64,000 nt of DNA, from positions 49,364 to 113,363 of the forward strand of contig CAMYKI010000012.1 in the NCBI GenBank assembly GCA_947258985.1, in the 5' to 3' direction. Position numbers and translations under genes: made by a program. Below, one piece after another: positions 7,876-15,324 of this stretch; the stretch's first letter is position 1, and each line of letters begins with the position of its first letter. Below the pieces are notes generated by a model. That model ran no database searches and had not been told where the DNA came from. It worked only from the letters and a program-made list of their open reading frames with translations. The stretch comes from an uncultured Acidimicrobiaceae bacterium (GTDB lineage: Bacteria > Actinomycetota > Acidimicrobiia > Spongiisociales > UBA5794).

Positions 7876-10800
7876 TGGGGAGTTCCAAGCCGACGTATTT
7901 GGCGGCGTAGGCGACAATCCGCTCGAACGACATTGTCGATCCCTCGTTGCGCGCCCGGTCGAACCGATCGCCCAAGACCGCACGCATGACCCCGGTCCGC
8001 TTCTCGAGCTGTTGTCGCTGCCACACCATCGTGACGATGCCGCATTGTTCATATCCAGCGAGCGCCGCGGAATACAGGAGGGCCGCAGCCTCGTAGTCCG
8101 TCATCGAAAACGCGGCGTCGGCAACGATGTAGACCACTTCGGCTGTGTCGGCAAGAGACTCATATCCGATGCTCATCTCCATCGACCGGCGGAGGAACGC
8201 CAGTGCCGTATTGATGTCACCCACGGCGATGCTGTACATCGCCTGCATCGTCGCCACGTCTCTCCTCAGACCCGGCGAACCGGTCGCGTCGACACACCTG
8301 TCGATCTCTGCAAGGGCGAGCAGCGCCCTCTCCGGTTCGCCCTTGGCAATCGCGGTCAGGAATCTAACAAGGTGATACATGAACAGCTCACTGGCGCCGA
8401 ACTGGATGACGTACTGGTCTTCGTTGGCGAGCATCCGCTCCGCTTCGGCGAGATTTCCGGCGCATTGCTCGATCCACGCCCCGTACAAGTTGGCCGTGTA
8501 GTCGACAAAGCGATGGTCGGCCTTCGGATCTTGCCCTGCAAGCTCCCTCATTCGCTCGAGAACGCCGCGGGCCGTCGAGAAGCTCCCGGACCGAGCCAGC
8601 TGGAATGCGTAGAGGCCGAGCACATCTGTTGCCCGAGGATCGGCGGAGGAAACCAGGAGCTCACAGGACTCTTCGAAAAGGGGGAGCGCGCTCGACATAT
8701 TGCCGGCCCGGACGGCGGCCATAGCTTCGTAGCCTCGTGCAACTCCCATGGTCCCGAAGTCCTCCGCTTCGGCGGCCTCCTCGAACAGAGACCCGGCCAT
8801 ATCGCGAGCTGCCGCATAGTCACCAAACATCATGAGATCACCAACCTGCATCCAGCGCAGTAGTCGGCGCCGATGCGATCGTTCGCCATCGAGTTCGTCG
8901 AGGGCTCGTGCAACAGTCGAACCGGCCTCCACGTTCAGGTTTGACGCGTTTAGGTAGCCGCGGAACTCGATTGTGGTGTCAGCGCAGACGTCAGCATCGT
9001 GCGCCTCGCGCGACCACTCCAGGACGGCCCGAAAGGTGGCTTGTTCGTTGTGGCGCCACTGGTACCAGGCTTGATAGTCGGCGCGTGGATAGCCGTCTTC
9101 CGACTCAGGTCCATGTGCGTTCAGAAACGTGGCCAGCCGTCTCATCGTTGAAGTCATCTCGCCGCTGTTGTCGAGGTGAGTCTCCGCGTAAGACCGAATC
9201 GTCTCCAACATGCGGAATCGATCGCTCGACGGTTCGGGTAGTTCAATCAGCGAAGCATCAACGAGCTGATCCAGGCAGGACGTGACATGCTCGGGTTTGA
9301 GCGGCTCGAACCCGCAGACATGGCGGGCTCCAGCCACGGTGAAGCTTCCAGCAAACGCAGCAAGGCGTCTGAATACCGCGCGCTCTTCACCTGTGAGAAG
9401 GTCGTGGCTCCAGTCCACCATGGCGCGCAACGTCTGATGACGGCGGGGGGCTGTGCGTGCCCCTCGGGTGAGCAGCTCGTATCGGTCGCCTATGCCGTCG
9501 GCGATCCGGTCAAGGGCCATCGTGCTCATGCGGGCAGCCGCCAGCTCAATTGCGAGGGGTATGCCGTCGAGCTGTCTGCAGATGGTTGCGATGTGTTCGC
9601 TGTTGGCATCGGCCAGCCCGAATTGCGGATTCAGCAGCCTGGCTCGATCGACAAACAAGCGCACTGCCTCGGAGGCTGCAAACTCCCCATGGTCGGGAAG
9701 GGTCAGCGGGGGTACACGCATCAGAGCCTCGCCCGCAACGCCAAGCGGTTCCCGGCTTGTTGCCAGGATGCTGACATCCGGAGCAGCCAGCAGAATCGAC
9801 TGGGCAAACTCAGCCGCACCGTCGATGAGGTGCTCACAGTTGTCGAGCACCATCAGCACCATCTGATCTCGCAGGCAGCCGGCAACTGCCTCGAGTGGGT
9901 CCTGACGCGGGCTCATGCTTGCGCCGATGACTCCGGCCGCGGTGCCGGGGATGAGAGTCCCTTCGGCCAGCGGTGCCAGGTCGAGCCACCAGATACCGTC
10001 CGGGAACACATCCGCCAGCTCCGTAGCCACGCGTATTCCGAGACTCGTCTTCCCGATGCCGCCTGTACCGGTCAGCGTCACGAGACGGTGCCCCGAGAGT
10101 CGGTGTGCCACAGCGTCGATTTCCGTCTCGCGCCCCACAAAGGACGACAGACGTTGCGGCAGATTGCTTGGTGTTCGGGCGGCACGTGTTGGCTTGCCGA
10201 CGCCGGGATCCTCGGTGAGGATCTTGGCTTCGAGAGCGGTCAGCATGGCGCTCGGTTCGAGCCCGGTTTCCTCTCCAATCTGGCGCCGGTATTCCTCGAA
10301 ACAATGCAACGCCTCGGGCTGACGGTCACACCGGTAGAGCGCCAGCATTAGTTGACCGAGGAGGCGCTCCCGCTGCGGATGTTGTGCCACCAGTGACTCC
10401 AGCTCGGCCGTCACCTCACAGTGCCTTCCCAGCTCGAGTTCGCAGTCGATACGGTCTTCCGTTGCTGCCAGTCGCGCTTCTTCGAGATGAACCCGTTCTG
10501 CGGTGACGGCGGGACCGTCCCCGGCGCCCGACAACGCCGTGCCCCGCCACATGGCTATAGCTTCCCGCAGCAGCGCCGCCGAGTGGCCATGGTTGTCCGT
10601 TGCCTGCGCCCGGTGAACCAGTGCTCGAAATCGGTCCCAGTCGAGTTCGTCCTTGTCGACACGAAGGACGTAACCGCCGGGTTGTGTGGTCAGTCGGGTT
10701 TCGTCCTCCAGCGCCCTCCGGAGGCGTGAGATGTACTGCTGGACGATGTTCTTTGCCGACGAGGGTGGATCGTCACCCCACAATTCGTCGATGAGCCGCC

Positions 10801-10927
10801 CCATGGACACCGGCTCGTTGGCCAGACAAAGCAACACCGCGAAGAGATGACGTTCCGCCGGTCCCCCCAGCGGTAGCTCCCGGCCCCCGTGCTCCACTTG
10901 GAGCGGTCCCAGAATCCGGAACTCCAT
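7865..10927 (-). CDS. SARP/BTAD-type transcriptional regulator with NB-ARC-like ATPase domain
   Basis: 1020 residues from ATG 10927 (MEFRILGPLQVEHGG). An OmpR-like winged helix occupies about residues 1-95, followed by a bacterial transcriptional activator domain to about 250, then an STAND/NB-ARC ATPase with Walker A LTGTGGIGKTS near residue 290 and Walker B-like MVLMVLDNCEHL. The C-terminal 400 or so residues are helical and TPR-like. This AfsR-like arrangement is typical of actinobacterial pathway regulators. The frame is open 27 codons further upstream, but the homologous N-terminus begins at the chosen ATG. The target is unknown; the convergent gal operon and the divergent flavodoxin gene are its neighbours. 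Confidence 0.88.
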   Translation of the reverse strand: MEFRILGPLQVEHGGRELPLGGPAERHLFAVLLCLANEPVSMGRLIDELWGDDPPSSAKNIVQQYISRLRRALEDETRLTTQPGGYVLRVDKDELDWDRFRALVHRAQATDNHGHSAALLREAIAMWRGTALSGAGDGPAVTAERVHLEEARLAATEDRIDCELELGRHCEVTAELESLVAQHPQRERLLGQLMLALYRCDRQPEALHCFEEYRRQIGEETGLEPSAMLTALEAKILTEDPGVGKPTRAARTPSNLPQRLSSFVGRETEIDAVAHRLSGHRLVTLTGTGGIGKTSLGIRVATELADVFPDGIWWLDLAPLAEGTLIPGTAAGVIGASMSPRQDPLEAVAGCLRDQMVLMVLDNCEHLIDGAAEFAQSILLAAPDVSILATSREPLGVAGEALMRVPPLTLPDHGEFAASEAVRLFVDRARLLNPQFGLADANSEHIATICRQLDGIPLAIELAAARMSTMALDRIADGIGDRYELLTRGARTAPRRHQTLRAMVDWSHDLLTGEERAVFRRLAAFAGSFTVAGARHVCGFEPLKPEHVTSCLDQLVDASLIELPEPSSDRFRMLETIRSYAETHLDNSGEMTSTMRRLATFLNAHGPESEDGYPRADYQAWYQWRHNEQATFRAVLEWSREAHDADVCADTTIEFRGYLNASNLNVEAGSTVARALDELDGERSHRRRLLRWMQVGDLMMFGDYAAARDMAGSLFEEAAEAEDFGTMGVARGYEAMAAVRAGNMSSALPLFEESCELLVSSADPRATDVLGLYAFQLARSGSFSTARGVLERMRELAGQDPKADHRFVDYTANLYGAWIEQCAGNLAEAERMLANEDQYVIQFGASELFMYHLVRFLTAIAKGEPERALLALAEIDRCVDATGSPGLRRDVATMQAMYSIAVGDINTALAFLRRSMEMSIGYESLADTAEVVYIVADAAFSMTDYEAAALLYSAALAGYEQCGIVTMVWQRQQLEKRTGVMRAVLGDRFDRARNEGSTMSFERIVAYAAKYVGLELPTKS

Positions 10928-11039
10928 ACACAGATCGTACGCGGTATCCCCGGCTGCGGGAACCCGCAGATTGAGGCCGTTCAGCGTTCCTAAAGCGGCC
11001 GCCACCATCCTGAAGAAACCGATCGGAAAGGAGGACGAA

Positions 11040-11531
11040 ATGTCGAAGAATCAGACAACCGAAAAAGCTGGAACCGTGGTTGTCGTCTGTGAGAGCCAGC
11101 GGGGTCGTGCGGCTGCAGTCACCGAGGCGGCGCGGGATGCGATCAGGGAGCGGGGCTACGACGCCACGGTCGGTGTCATCGACGATCTGGCGTCGTCGAC
11201 TATTGCATCGGCCGATGCCCTGATCGCGGGATGCTGGATGCCCGGCAAGGCGCCGTTCGGGGACGAGCCGATGCAGCGCATGGTGAGGTGGATCGACTCG
11301 CTGGAGCCGTTGGACGGAAAGCCGATCGGCGTATTCTGCACGTATCGGTTCTTCCCGCACACGTTTGCGGACACGGCAACACGGACGGCCGAGACCGAAT
11401 ATCTGCTGCAGGCCAAGTTCGAAGAGAAGGGCGGCAAGGTCGCCTCGAAGCGGGCGATCCACGTCAACTCCATCGAGGAAGACACCGCTGCACTTGTCGA
11501 CACCGTGATGGAACACATACCGGCGGCATGA
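11040..11531 (+). CDS. Flavodoxin-like domain protein
   Basis: 163 residues from ATG 11040, preceded by GGAAAGGAGG. The fold pattern is flavodoxin/WrbA-like: an N-terminal beta strand TVVVVCESQRGR leading to a phosphate-binding loop, then alternating hydrophobic strands (ADALIAGCWMPG, KPIGVFCTYRFFP). It probably binds FMN and shuttles electrons, but the canonical T-x-T-G-x-T loop is not intact, so cofactor binding is inferred. It is divergent from the SARP regulator (112-base gap) and followed one base later by a lipoprotein gene. Confidence 0.7.
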   Translation: MSKNQTTEKAGTVVVVCESQRGRAAAVTEAARDAIRERGYDATVGVIDDLASSTIASADALIAGCWMPGKAPFGDEPMQRMVRWIDSLEPLDGKPIGVFCTYRFFPHTFADTATRTAETEYLLQAKFEEKGGKVASKRAIHVNSIEEDTAALVDTVMEHIPAA

Positions 11532-11532
11532 C

Positions 11533-12129
11533 ATGTTTCGCCTGAGACGCTGCAGCGTGTTGGTCGGCGTGATTGCGCTGGCGGGATCGAGTTGCGGCGG
11601 TGATGGATCGGCGACGCCCGCCGAACCGGTGGTAGGCGGTGACTTGGTTCTGGTGATGCAGCCGGGGGAAGGCAGCGCCACCAATACAGGCCGGTACTTC
11701 GTGGAGTTGTTTGATTGGGAGGGCAACTGGGGTGTGAAGGAGGGGACCGCGAATCACGTCGGTTGGATCGAGGCCAGGTACGGTCCGAGACACGTCGTGA
11801 CGTTCACAGCGGCTCGTGATAACCCGCGAGGCGGCGAGCCGGAGTTCTGTTTCATTGTCTTTCCCGGTGGCGGCGGATGCGGGCTCGATCCCACCGAGGC
11901 GGCCATCTACGGGTGGGGCGAGGATTCGGCGGAACTCTTCGCTGGGTCTACTGGTGCCGAAGCTGTAATCACCACCGAGGCCGGAAGAACGGTTTCGATC
12001 TTGACCGTCGAAGGCTACGCCGTTGCCGAATGGCCGGGTGACTGGGGTGGACCGGAGTCCGTCAGCTATTACGCCGCCGATGGAGAGCTTTTGACGACTC
12101 TCGAGTTTCAGCCCGACCTTGGGGAGTAG
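11533..12129 (+). CDS. Putative lipoprotein of unknown function
   Basis: 198 residues starting at ATG 11533, one base after the preceding stop. The N-terminus has positive residues, a short hydrophobic stretch and a lipobox-like LAGSSCGG, so the mature protein should be anchored outside the membrane. The rest is acidic and glycine-rich with paired cysteines (FCIVFPGGGGCGLD). No family recognised. It precedes a second small lipoprotein gene in the same direction, and the two may be secreted together. Confidence 0.6.
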   Translation: MFRLRRCSVLVGVIALAGSSCGGDGSATPAEPVVGGDLVLVMQPGEGSATNTGRYFVELFDWEGNWGVKEGTANHVGWIEARYGPRHVVTFTAARDNPRGGEPEFCFIVFPGGGGCGLDPTEAAIYGWGEDSAELFAGSTGAEAVITTEAGRTVSILTVEGYAVAEWPGDWGGPESVSYYAADGELLTTLEFQPDLGE

Positions 12130-12133
12130 AGAG

Positions 12134-12694
12134 ATGCGGGTCTTGCTGGTCGCCGTGGTTCTGGTAGTAGGCGCTTGCAGCGACGCAGGCAGTTCCGATG
12201 ATGCGGCTCATCTTACGGACGGCGCGGTCGTGACGCTCACCTTCGACGGGACGGGTTGCCACTACGACGGCCCGGAAAAGGTGCCGGAGGGCACCGTCGA
12301 CTTACGATTCTCCAACACATCGGACCAGCCCTTTGCCGTAGCTGCGATGTCGGTCAATGAATATGCGCTCGCGGACTTCTTGCGTGAAGGGCAGGTTGGA
12401 ACCGATTGGGACATACCCACGGGCCATCCCCGCTCCGGCGGCCTCGAGTGGCACAACCGGTGGCCCCTCGTACCCGTAGGAGAGTCTCATGAGTTCAGCT
12501 GGCTGCTGCCGGCGGGGACGTACTACTTCGACTGTGTACTCAACCTCGACCAGGTGTGGCGGGTAGCGCAGCTCGAAGTGGAGGCCGTAGCGAGCGGGGC
12601 GACGGGTGTCACCACCCCGCCGACCCACAACGCGGGTGGTGGTCTGCTGCTCGCCATGGAACGGGCTCAGGACCCGGTGTCGAAGCTGAGATGA
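12134..12694 (+). CDS. Putative lipoprotein with cupredoxin-like domain
   Basis: 186 residues from ATG 12134, four bases after the preceding stop and behind GTAGAGAG. The signal peptide ends in a lipobox (VVGAC). The domain pattern VTLTFDGTGCHYDGPEKVPEGTVDLRF followed by PAGTYYFDCVLN (described in two parts) looks like a cupredoxin-type beta sandwich. A full His-Cys-His-Met copper set is not visible, so metal binding is doubtful. Function unknown; it is the second of two tandem lipoproteins. Confidence 0.6.
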   Translation: MRVLLVAVVLVVGACSDAGSSDDAAHLTDGAVVTLTFDGTGCHYDGPEKVPEGTVDLRFSNTSDQPFAVAAMSVNEYALADFLREGQVGTDWDIPTGHPRSGGLEWHNRWPLVPVGESHEFSWLLPAGTYYFDCVLNLDQVWRVAQLEVEAVASGATGVTTPPTHNAGGGLLLAMERAQDPVSKLR

Positions 12695-12819
12695 TGCTGG
12701 GGCCGACGGCCAACCGTGCAGCCTTGCGACGGTTCTCGAGCCAATCGCTTGACCTCGGAACGCCCCCCGTCGTGGCTGAGCCTGCCGGTATCGTTGAGGC
12801 AGTCGGGTGAGGAGAGTCA

Positions 12820-13299
12820 ATGCGAGTGCTGGTGGCTTATGGGTCGAAGATGGGCGGTACCCGGGGTGTGGCAGAGATGCTCGGTGCCGACCTGGCTGAC
12901 CTGGGCTACGAGGTTGACGTCCGTCCCGCCAAGGAAACTACCGATATTGAGCCGTACGAGGCCGTCATCGTCGGCGGTGCCCTCTACTACTTCGTGTCCT
13001 GGCACAAGGACGCCCGAGCCTTCCTGAAACGGCATCGGGCCGCTCTCCGGCAACGCCCGGTGTGGCTGTTCAGCAGCGGGCCGCTCGACGAGTCGGCTAC
13101 GCAGAAAGAGATCCCGCCGGTCCGTTCGGTGCGCAAGGAGATCGACCATGTAGGTGCACGTGGTCACGTCACCTTCGGGGGCCGTCTCGAGGAAAAGAGT
13201 GGGAGCCTCCCCCTTGGCGACTGGCGGGATCCCGAGCATGTTCGCCGGTGGGCGGAAGCCATCGCAGGGGAGCTGGCCGCCTCTGGATCGGTTGACTGA
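12820..13299 (+). CDS. Flavodoxin domain protein (HemG-like)
   Basis: 159 residues from ATG 12820, with GGTGAGGAGAG upstream. The N-terminal MRVLVAYGSKMGGTRGVAEM is a clear flavodoxin FMN-phosphate loop. The mid-part EAVIVGGALYYFVSWHKDA resembles the HemG/menaquinone-dependent protoporphyrinogen oxidase subgroup, in which this segment reads GAxxxWH. Soluble; probably a flavin-dependent oxidoreductase. The HemG assignment is tentative because neighbouring genes are not haem biosynthetic. Confidence 0.78.
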   Translation: MRVLVAYGSKMGGTRGVAEMLGADLADLGYEVDVRPAKETTDIEPYEAVIVGGALYYFVSWHKDARAFLKRHRAALRQRPVWLFSSGPLDESATQKEIPPVRSVRKEIDHVGARGHVTFGGRLEEKSGSLPLGDWRDPEHVRRWAEAIAGELAASGSVD

Positions 13300-13344
13300 C
13301 CAACCGGTGTGGAGCCTCGGTACCCGTCGCCTACAGTTGCTCCC

Positions 13345-14325
13345 ATGACCGAAACGCTGCACCCGTTCACCTTGACCCCGGTCCTCTCTGCGCGACCGTG
13401 GGGGGGACGTCGCCTCGAGGAATACGGCAAGCATCTTCCCGATGGTGTGTTGATCGGCGAGAGCTGGGAGGTGGCCGACCTTCCGGATCACGTCGCCCCC
13501 TACATCGATGACCCGAGATCGCGGGTCTCGTCGGGACCGCTGGTTGAGCTGTCCCTGTCTGAGGTGATCGAAGGGTATGGCGAGGAATTGCTCGGGCCGA
13601 TTCCGCCCACAGCTGAAGGCCGGTTCCCGCTTCTTGTCAAGTTGCTCGATGCCAGAGAGAATCTCTCGGTCCAGGTCCACCCCCACGAGGGCTACGTTGC
13701 CGAGCACCCCGACACCCGGCTGAAGGTGGAGTCGTGGTACGTGATGGAAGCGAGGCTCGGTGCGGCGATGTTCCACGGCTTCAAGCCGGGGCTGAGCCAC
13801 CAGCAAATCGCCGCGAAGACTGGTACAAGGGACGTGGTGTCGACATTGAGGGCGAGCAGGCCTCTGCCTGGGAGCTTCCACAACGTCCCTCCCGGTCTCG
13901 TCCATTCGCTCGGTGCGGGTTTGATGGTCGCCGAGATCCAGACACCGTCGGACACGACTTACCGGCTGTATGACTGGGCGGTGGAGTACGGCCGAGAGCC
14001 TCGCCAACTCCATGCCGAGGAGGGTGCCGCCAGCATTCTGCTGGACCCCGTCGATGCCGGCAGCTTGCCTCCCGCAACGGGCCGGGGTGTGCGATTGCTC
14101 ACCTCGAACAGCCACTACTGGATCCGCGAGCATCGCACCCATGCCGGGATCGAGTTGTCCAACCTGCCGGGGCCTCGAGTCATGATGGTGATTCGAGGGG
14201 ATCTGTCTGTTGGAGATCTGACCCTTGCGCAAGGCGGGACTGCCATCATCCCGGCCTGTGCCGTCGGCACTCCCGTTGCCGCCCGGCGCCCGTCGACGAT
14301 CCTGGAGATCGGGCTGGCCGGCTAG
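13345..14325 (+). CDS. manA: Mannose-6-phosphate isomerase, class I-like
   Basis: 326 residues, the short bacterial form. The zinc-site motifs of the cupin core are visible: LSVQVHPHEGYV, the glutamate in KVESWYVM, and the later PPGLVHSLGAGLMVAEIQ. N-terminal ARPWGGRRLEEYGK also matches the family. It interconverts mannose-6-phosphate and fructose-6-phosphate. ATG 13345 is chosen because homology begins there. It is convergent with, and overlaps by four bases, a ROK sugar kinase that could act on the same hexose pool. Confidence 0.88.
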   Translation: MTETLHPFTLTPVLSARPWGGRRLEEYGKHLPDGVLIGESWEVADLPDHVAPYIDDPRSRVSSGPLVELSLSEVIEGYGEELLGPIPPTAEGRFPLLVKLLDARENLSVQVHPHEGYVAEHPDTRLKVESWYVMEARLGAAMFHGFKPGLSHQQIAAKTGTRDVVSTLRASRPLPGSFHNVPPGLVHSLGAGLMVAEIQTPSDTTYRLYDWAVEYGREPRQLHAEEGAASILLDPVDAGSLPPATGRGVRLLTSNSHYWIREHRTHAGIELSNLPGPRVMMVIRGDLSVGDLTLAQGGTAIIPACAVGTPVAARRPSTILEIGLAG

Positions 14326-15206
14326 CTCTCTGCTGCGTCCATCGCCAGAGCGATGGCGCCTATCAACCCGGCATCCTGACCGAACGCGGGGGCGACCACG
14401 TAGTCTTCGACGGAGCCGCGGAGCAGGTCATGGGTCGTGTACCCGTTGAGTTGATTGACCAGCTTGCTTCGTACGAGATCGATGAGGCCGTCCTGTTGCA
14501 TGACCCCGCCGCCCAGCAGGATGCGTTCCGGGGCGGCGACGTAGGTAAATGTCCGGAGAGCCTGCGCCAGGTACGTCGCCTCGAGGTTCCACACCTCGGG
14601 TCGGTTGCCGAGTTCGGCGCTGGGAGCGCCCCATCGGTCGCCGATCGCAGGGCCGGCGGCCATACCTTCGAGACAGGCACCGTGGAACGGGCAATTTCCG
14701 GGATAGTCGTCGCCGGGGACCCGCTCCAACGCGATGTGCCCCATCTCCGGATGACCCATTCCGTGGTGGACCTTGCCATCGATGAACAGGCCGGCTCCGA
14801 AACCCGTTCCGACAGTGATGTAGATGAAGTGCCGCAGGCCTTGCGCTGCACCCCATCGCCATTCCCCGAGGGCCGCACCGCCGACATCGACCTCGATCGC
14901 CGCCGGGATACCAAGCTCGCTACGCACGGCGTCGAGCACCGGCACGTTGCTCCAGCCCGGCTTGGGTGTCTGCGTCACGGAACCGTAGGAAGGGGATGTC
15001 GGCTCGAGGTCAAGCGGGCCGAAACAAGCGATACCGGCGGCGTCCACATCCCCCCAGCTCCGAATGAAATCGATGGCTGCCCCAAGCGTTTCGTCCGGCG
15101 CGGTCGTTGGAATGGTGGTGTCGGCGACGATGTCGCGGCCGCGGGCGACTGCCACCCTGAACTTGGTTCCGCCCGCCTCGATGGCTGCGTAGTGCTGCTC
15201 GTTCAC
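14322..15206 (-). CDS. ROK-family sugar kinase, fructokinase-like
   Basis: 294 residues. The N-terminal AAIEAGGTKFRVAVA is the ROK phosphate-binding loop, ITVGTGFGAGLF is the second ATP loop, and HPEMGHIALE followed by CPFHGACLEGMAAGP gives the His/Cys zinc-binding set. This pattern (PEMGH with CPFHG..CLEG) is most like bacterial fructokinases of the ROK family, giving fructose-6-phosphate, the ManA substrate or product. No helix-turn-helix domain, so it is an enzyme rather than a ROK repressor. Confidence 0.88.
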   Translation of the reverse strand: MNEQHYAAIEAGGTKFRVAVARGRDIVADTTIPTTAPDETLGAAIDFIRSWGDVDAAGIACFGPLDLEPTSPSYGSVTQTPKPGWSNVPVLDAVRSELGIPAAIEVDVGGAALGEWRWGAAQGLRHFIYITVGTGFGAGLFIDGKVHHGMGHPEMGHIALERVPGDDYPGNCPFHGACLEGMAAGPAIGDRWGAPSAELGNRPEVWNLEATYLAQALRTFTYVAAPERILLGGGVMQQDGLIDLVRSKLVNQLNGYTTHDLLRGSVEDYVVAPAFGQDAGLIGAIALAMDAAES

Positions 15207-15234
15207 AGGGGAAACGATAGAGCCCCACCAGTGC

Positions 15235-15281
15235 TTCTTGCGCAGATGGTGCCGGTATACCGGCCTGAGTTACGCCGGAAG
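15235..15281 (+). repeat. Intergenic palindromic repeat, copy 1
   Basis: Begins TTCTTGCGCAGATG, continues with the palindrome TGCCGGTATACCGGC (15250-15264) and ends TACGCCGGAAG (15271-15281). The same three blocks with the same spacing occur on the opposite strand at 36356-36404 and 36426-36474, and the first block recurs at 50948. This is a REP/BIME-like element in the 118-base gap between two genes. Confidence 0.7.
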
Positions 15282-15284
15282 CGG

Positions 15285-15300
15285 AGGGGGGCAGCCCCCT
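15285..15300 (-). terminator. GC-rich stem-loop downstream of the DUF3160 gene
   Basis: AGGGGG (15285-15290), a four-base loop and CCCCCT (15295-15300) form a perfect six-pair stem 25 bases beyond the stop of the minus-strand DUF3160 gene. There is no T tract, so it may slow or end transcription or simply belong to the adjacent repeat. Confidence 0.35.
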
Positions 15301-15324
15301 TGTTCCCGCGGAGGCGGCGTCGTC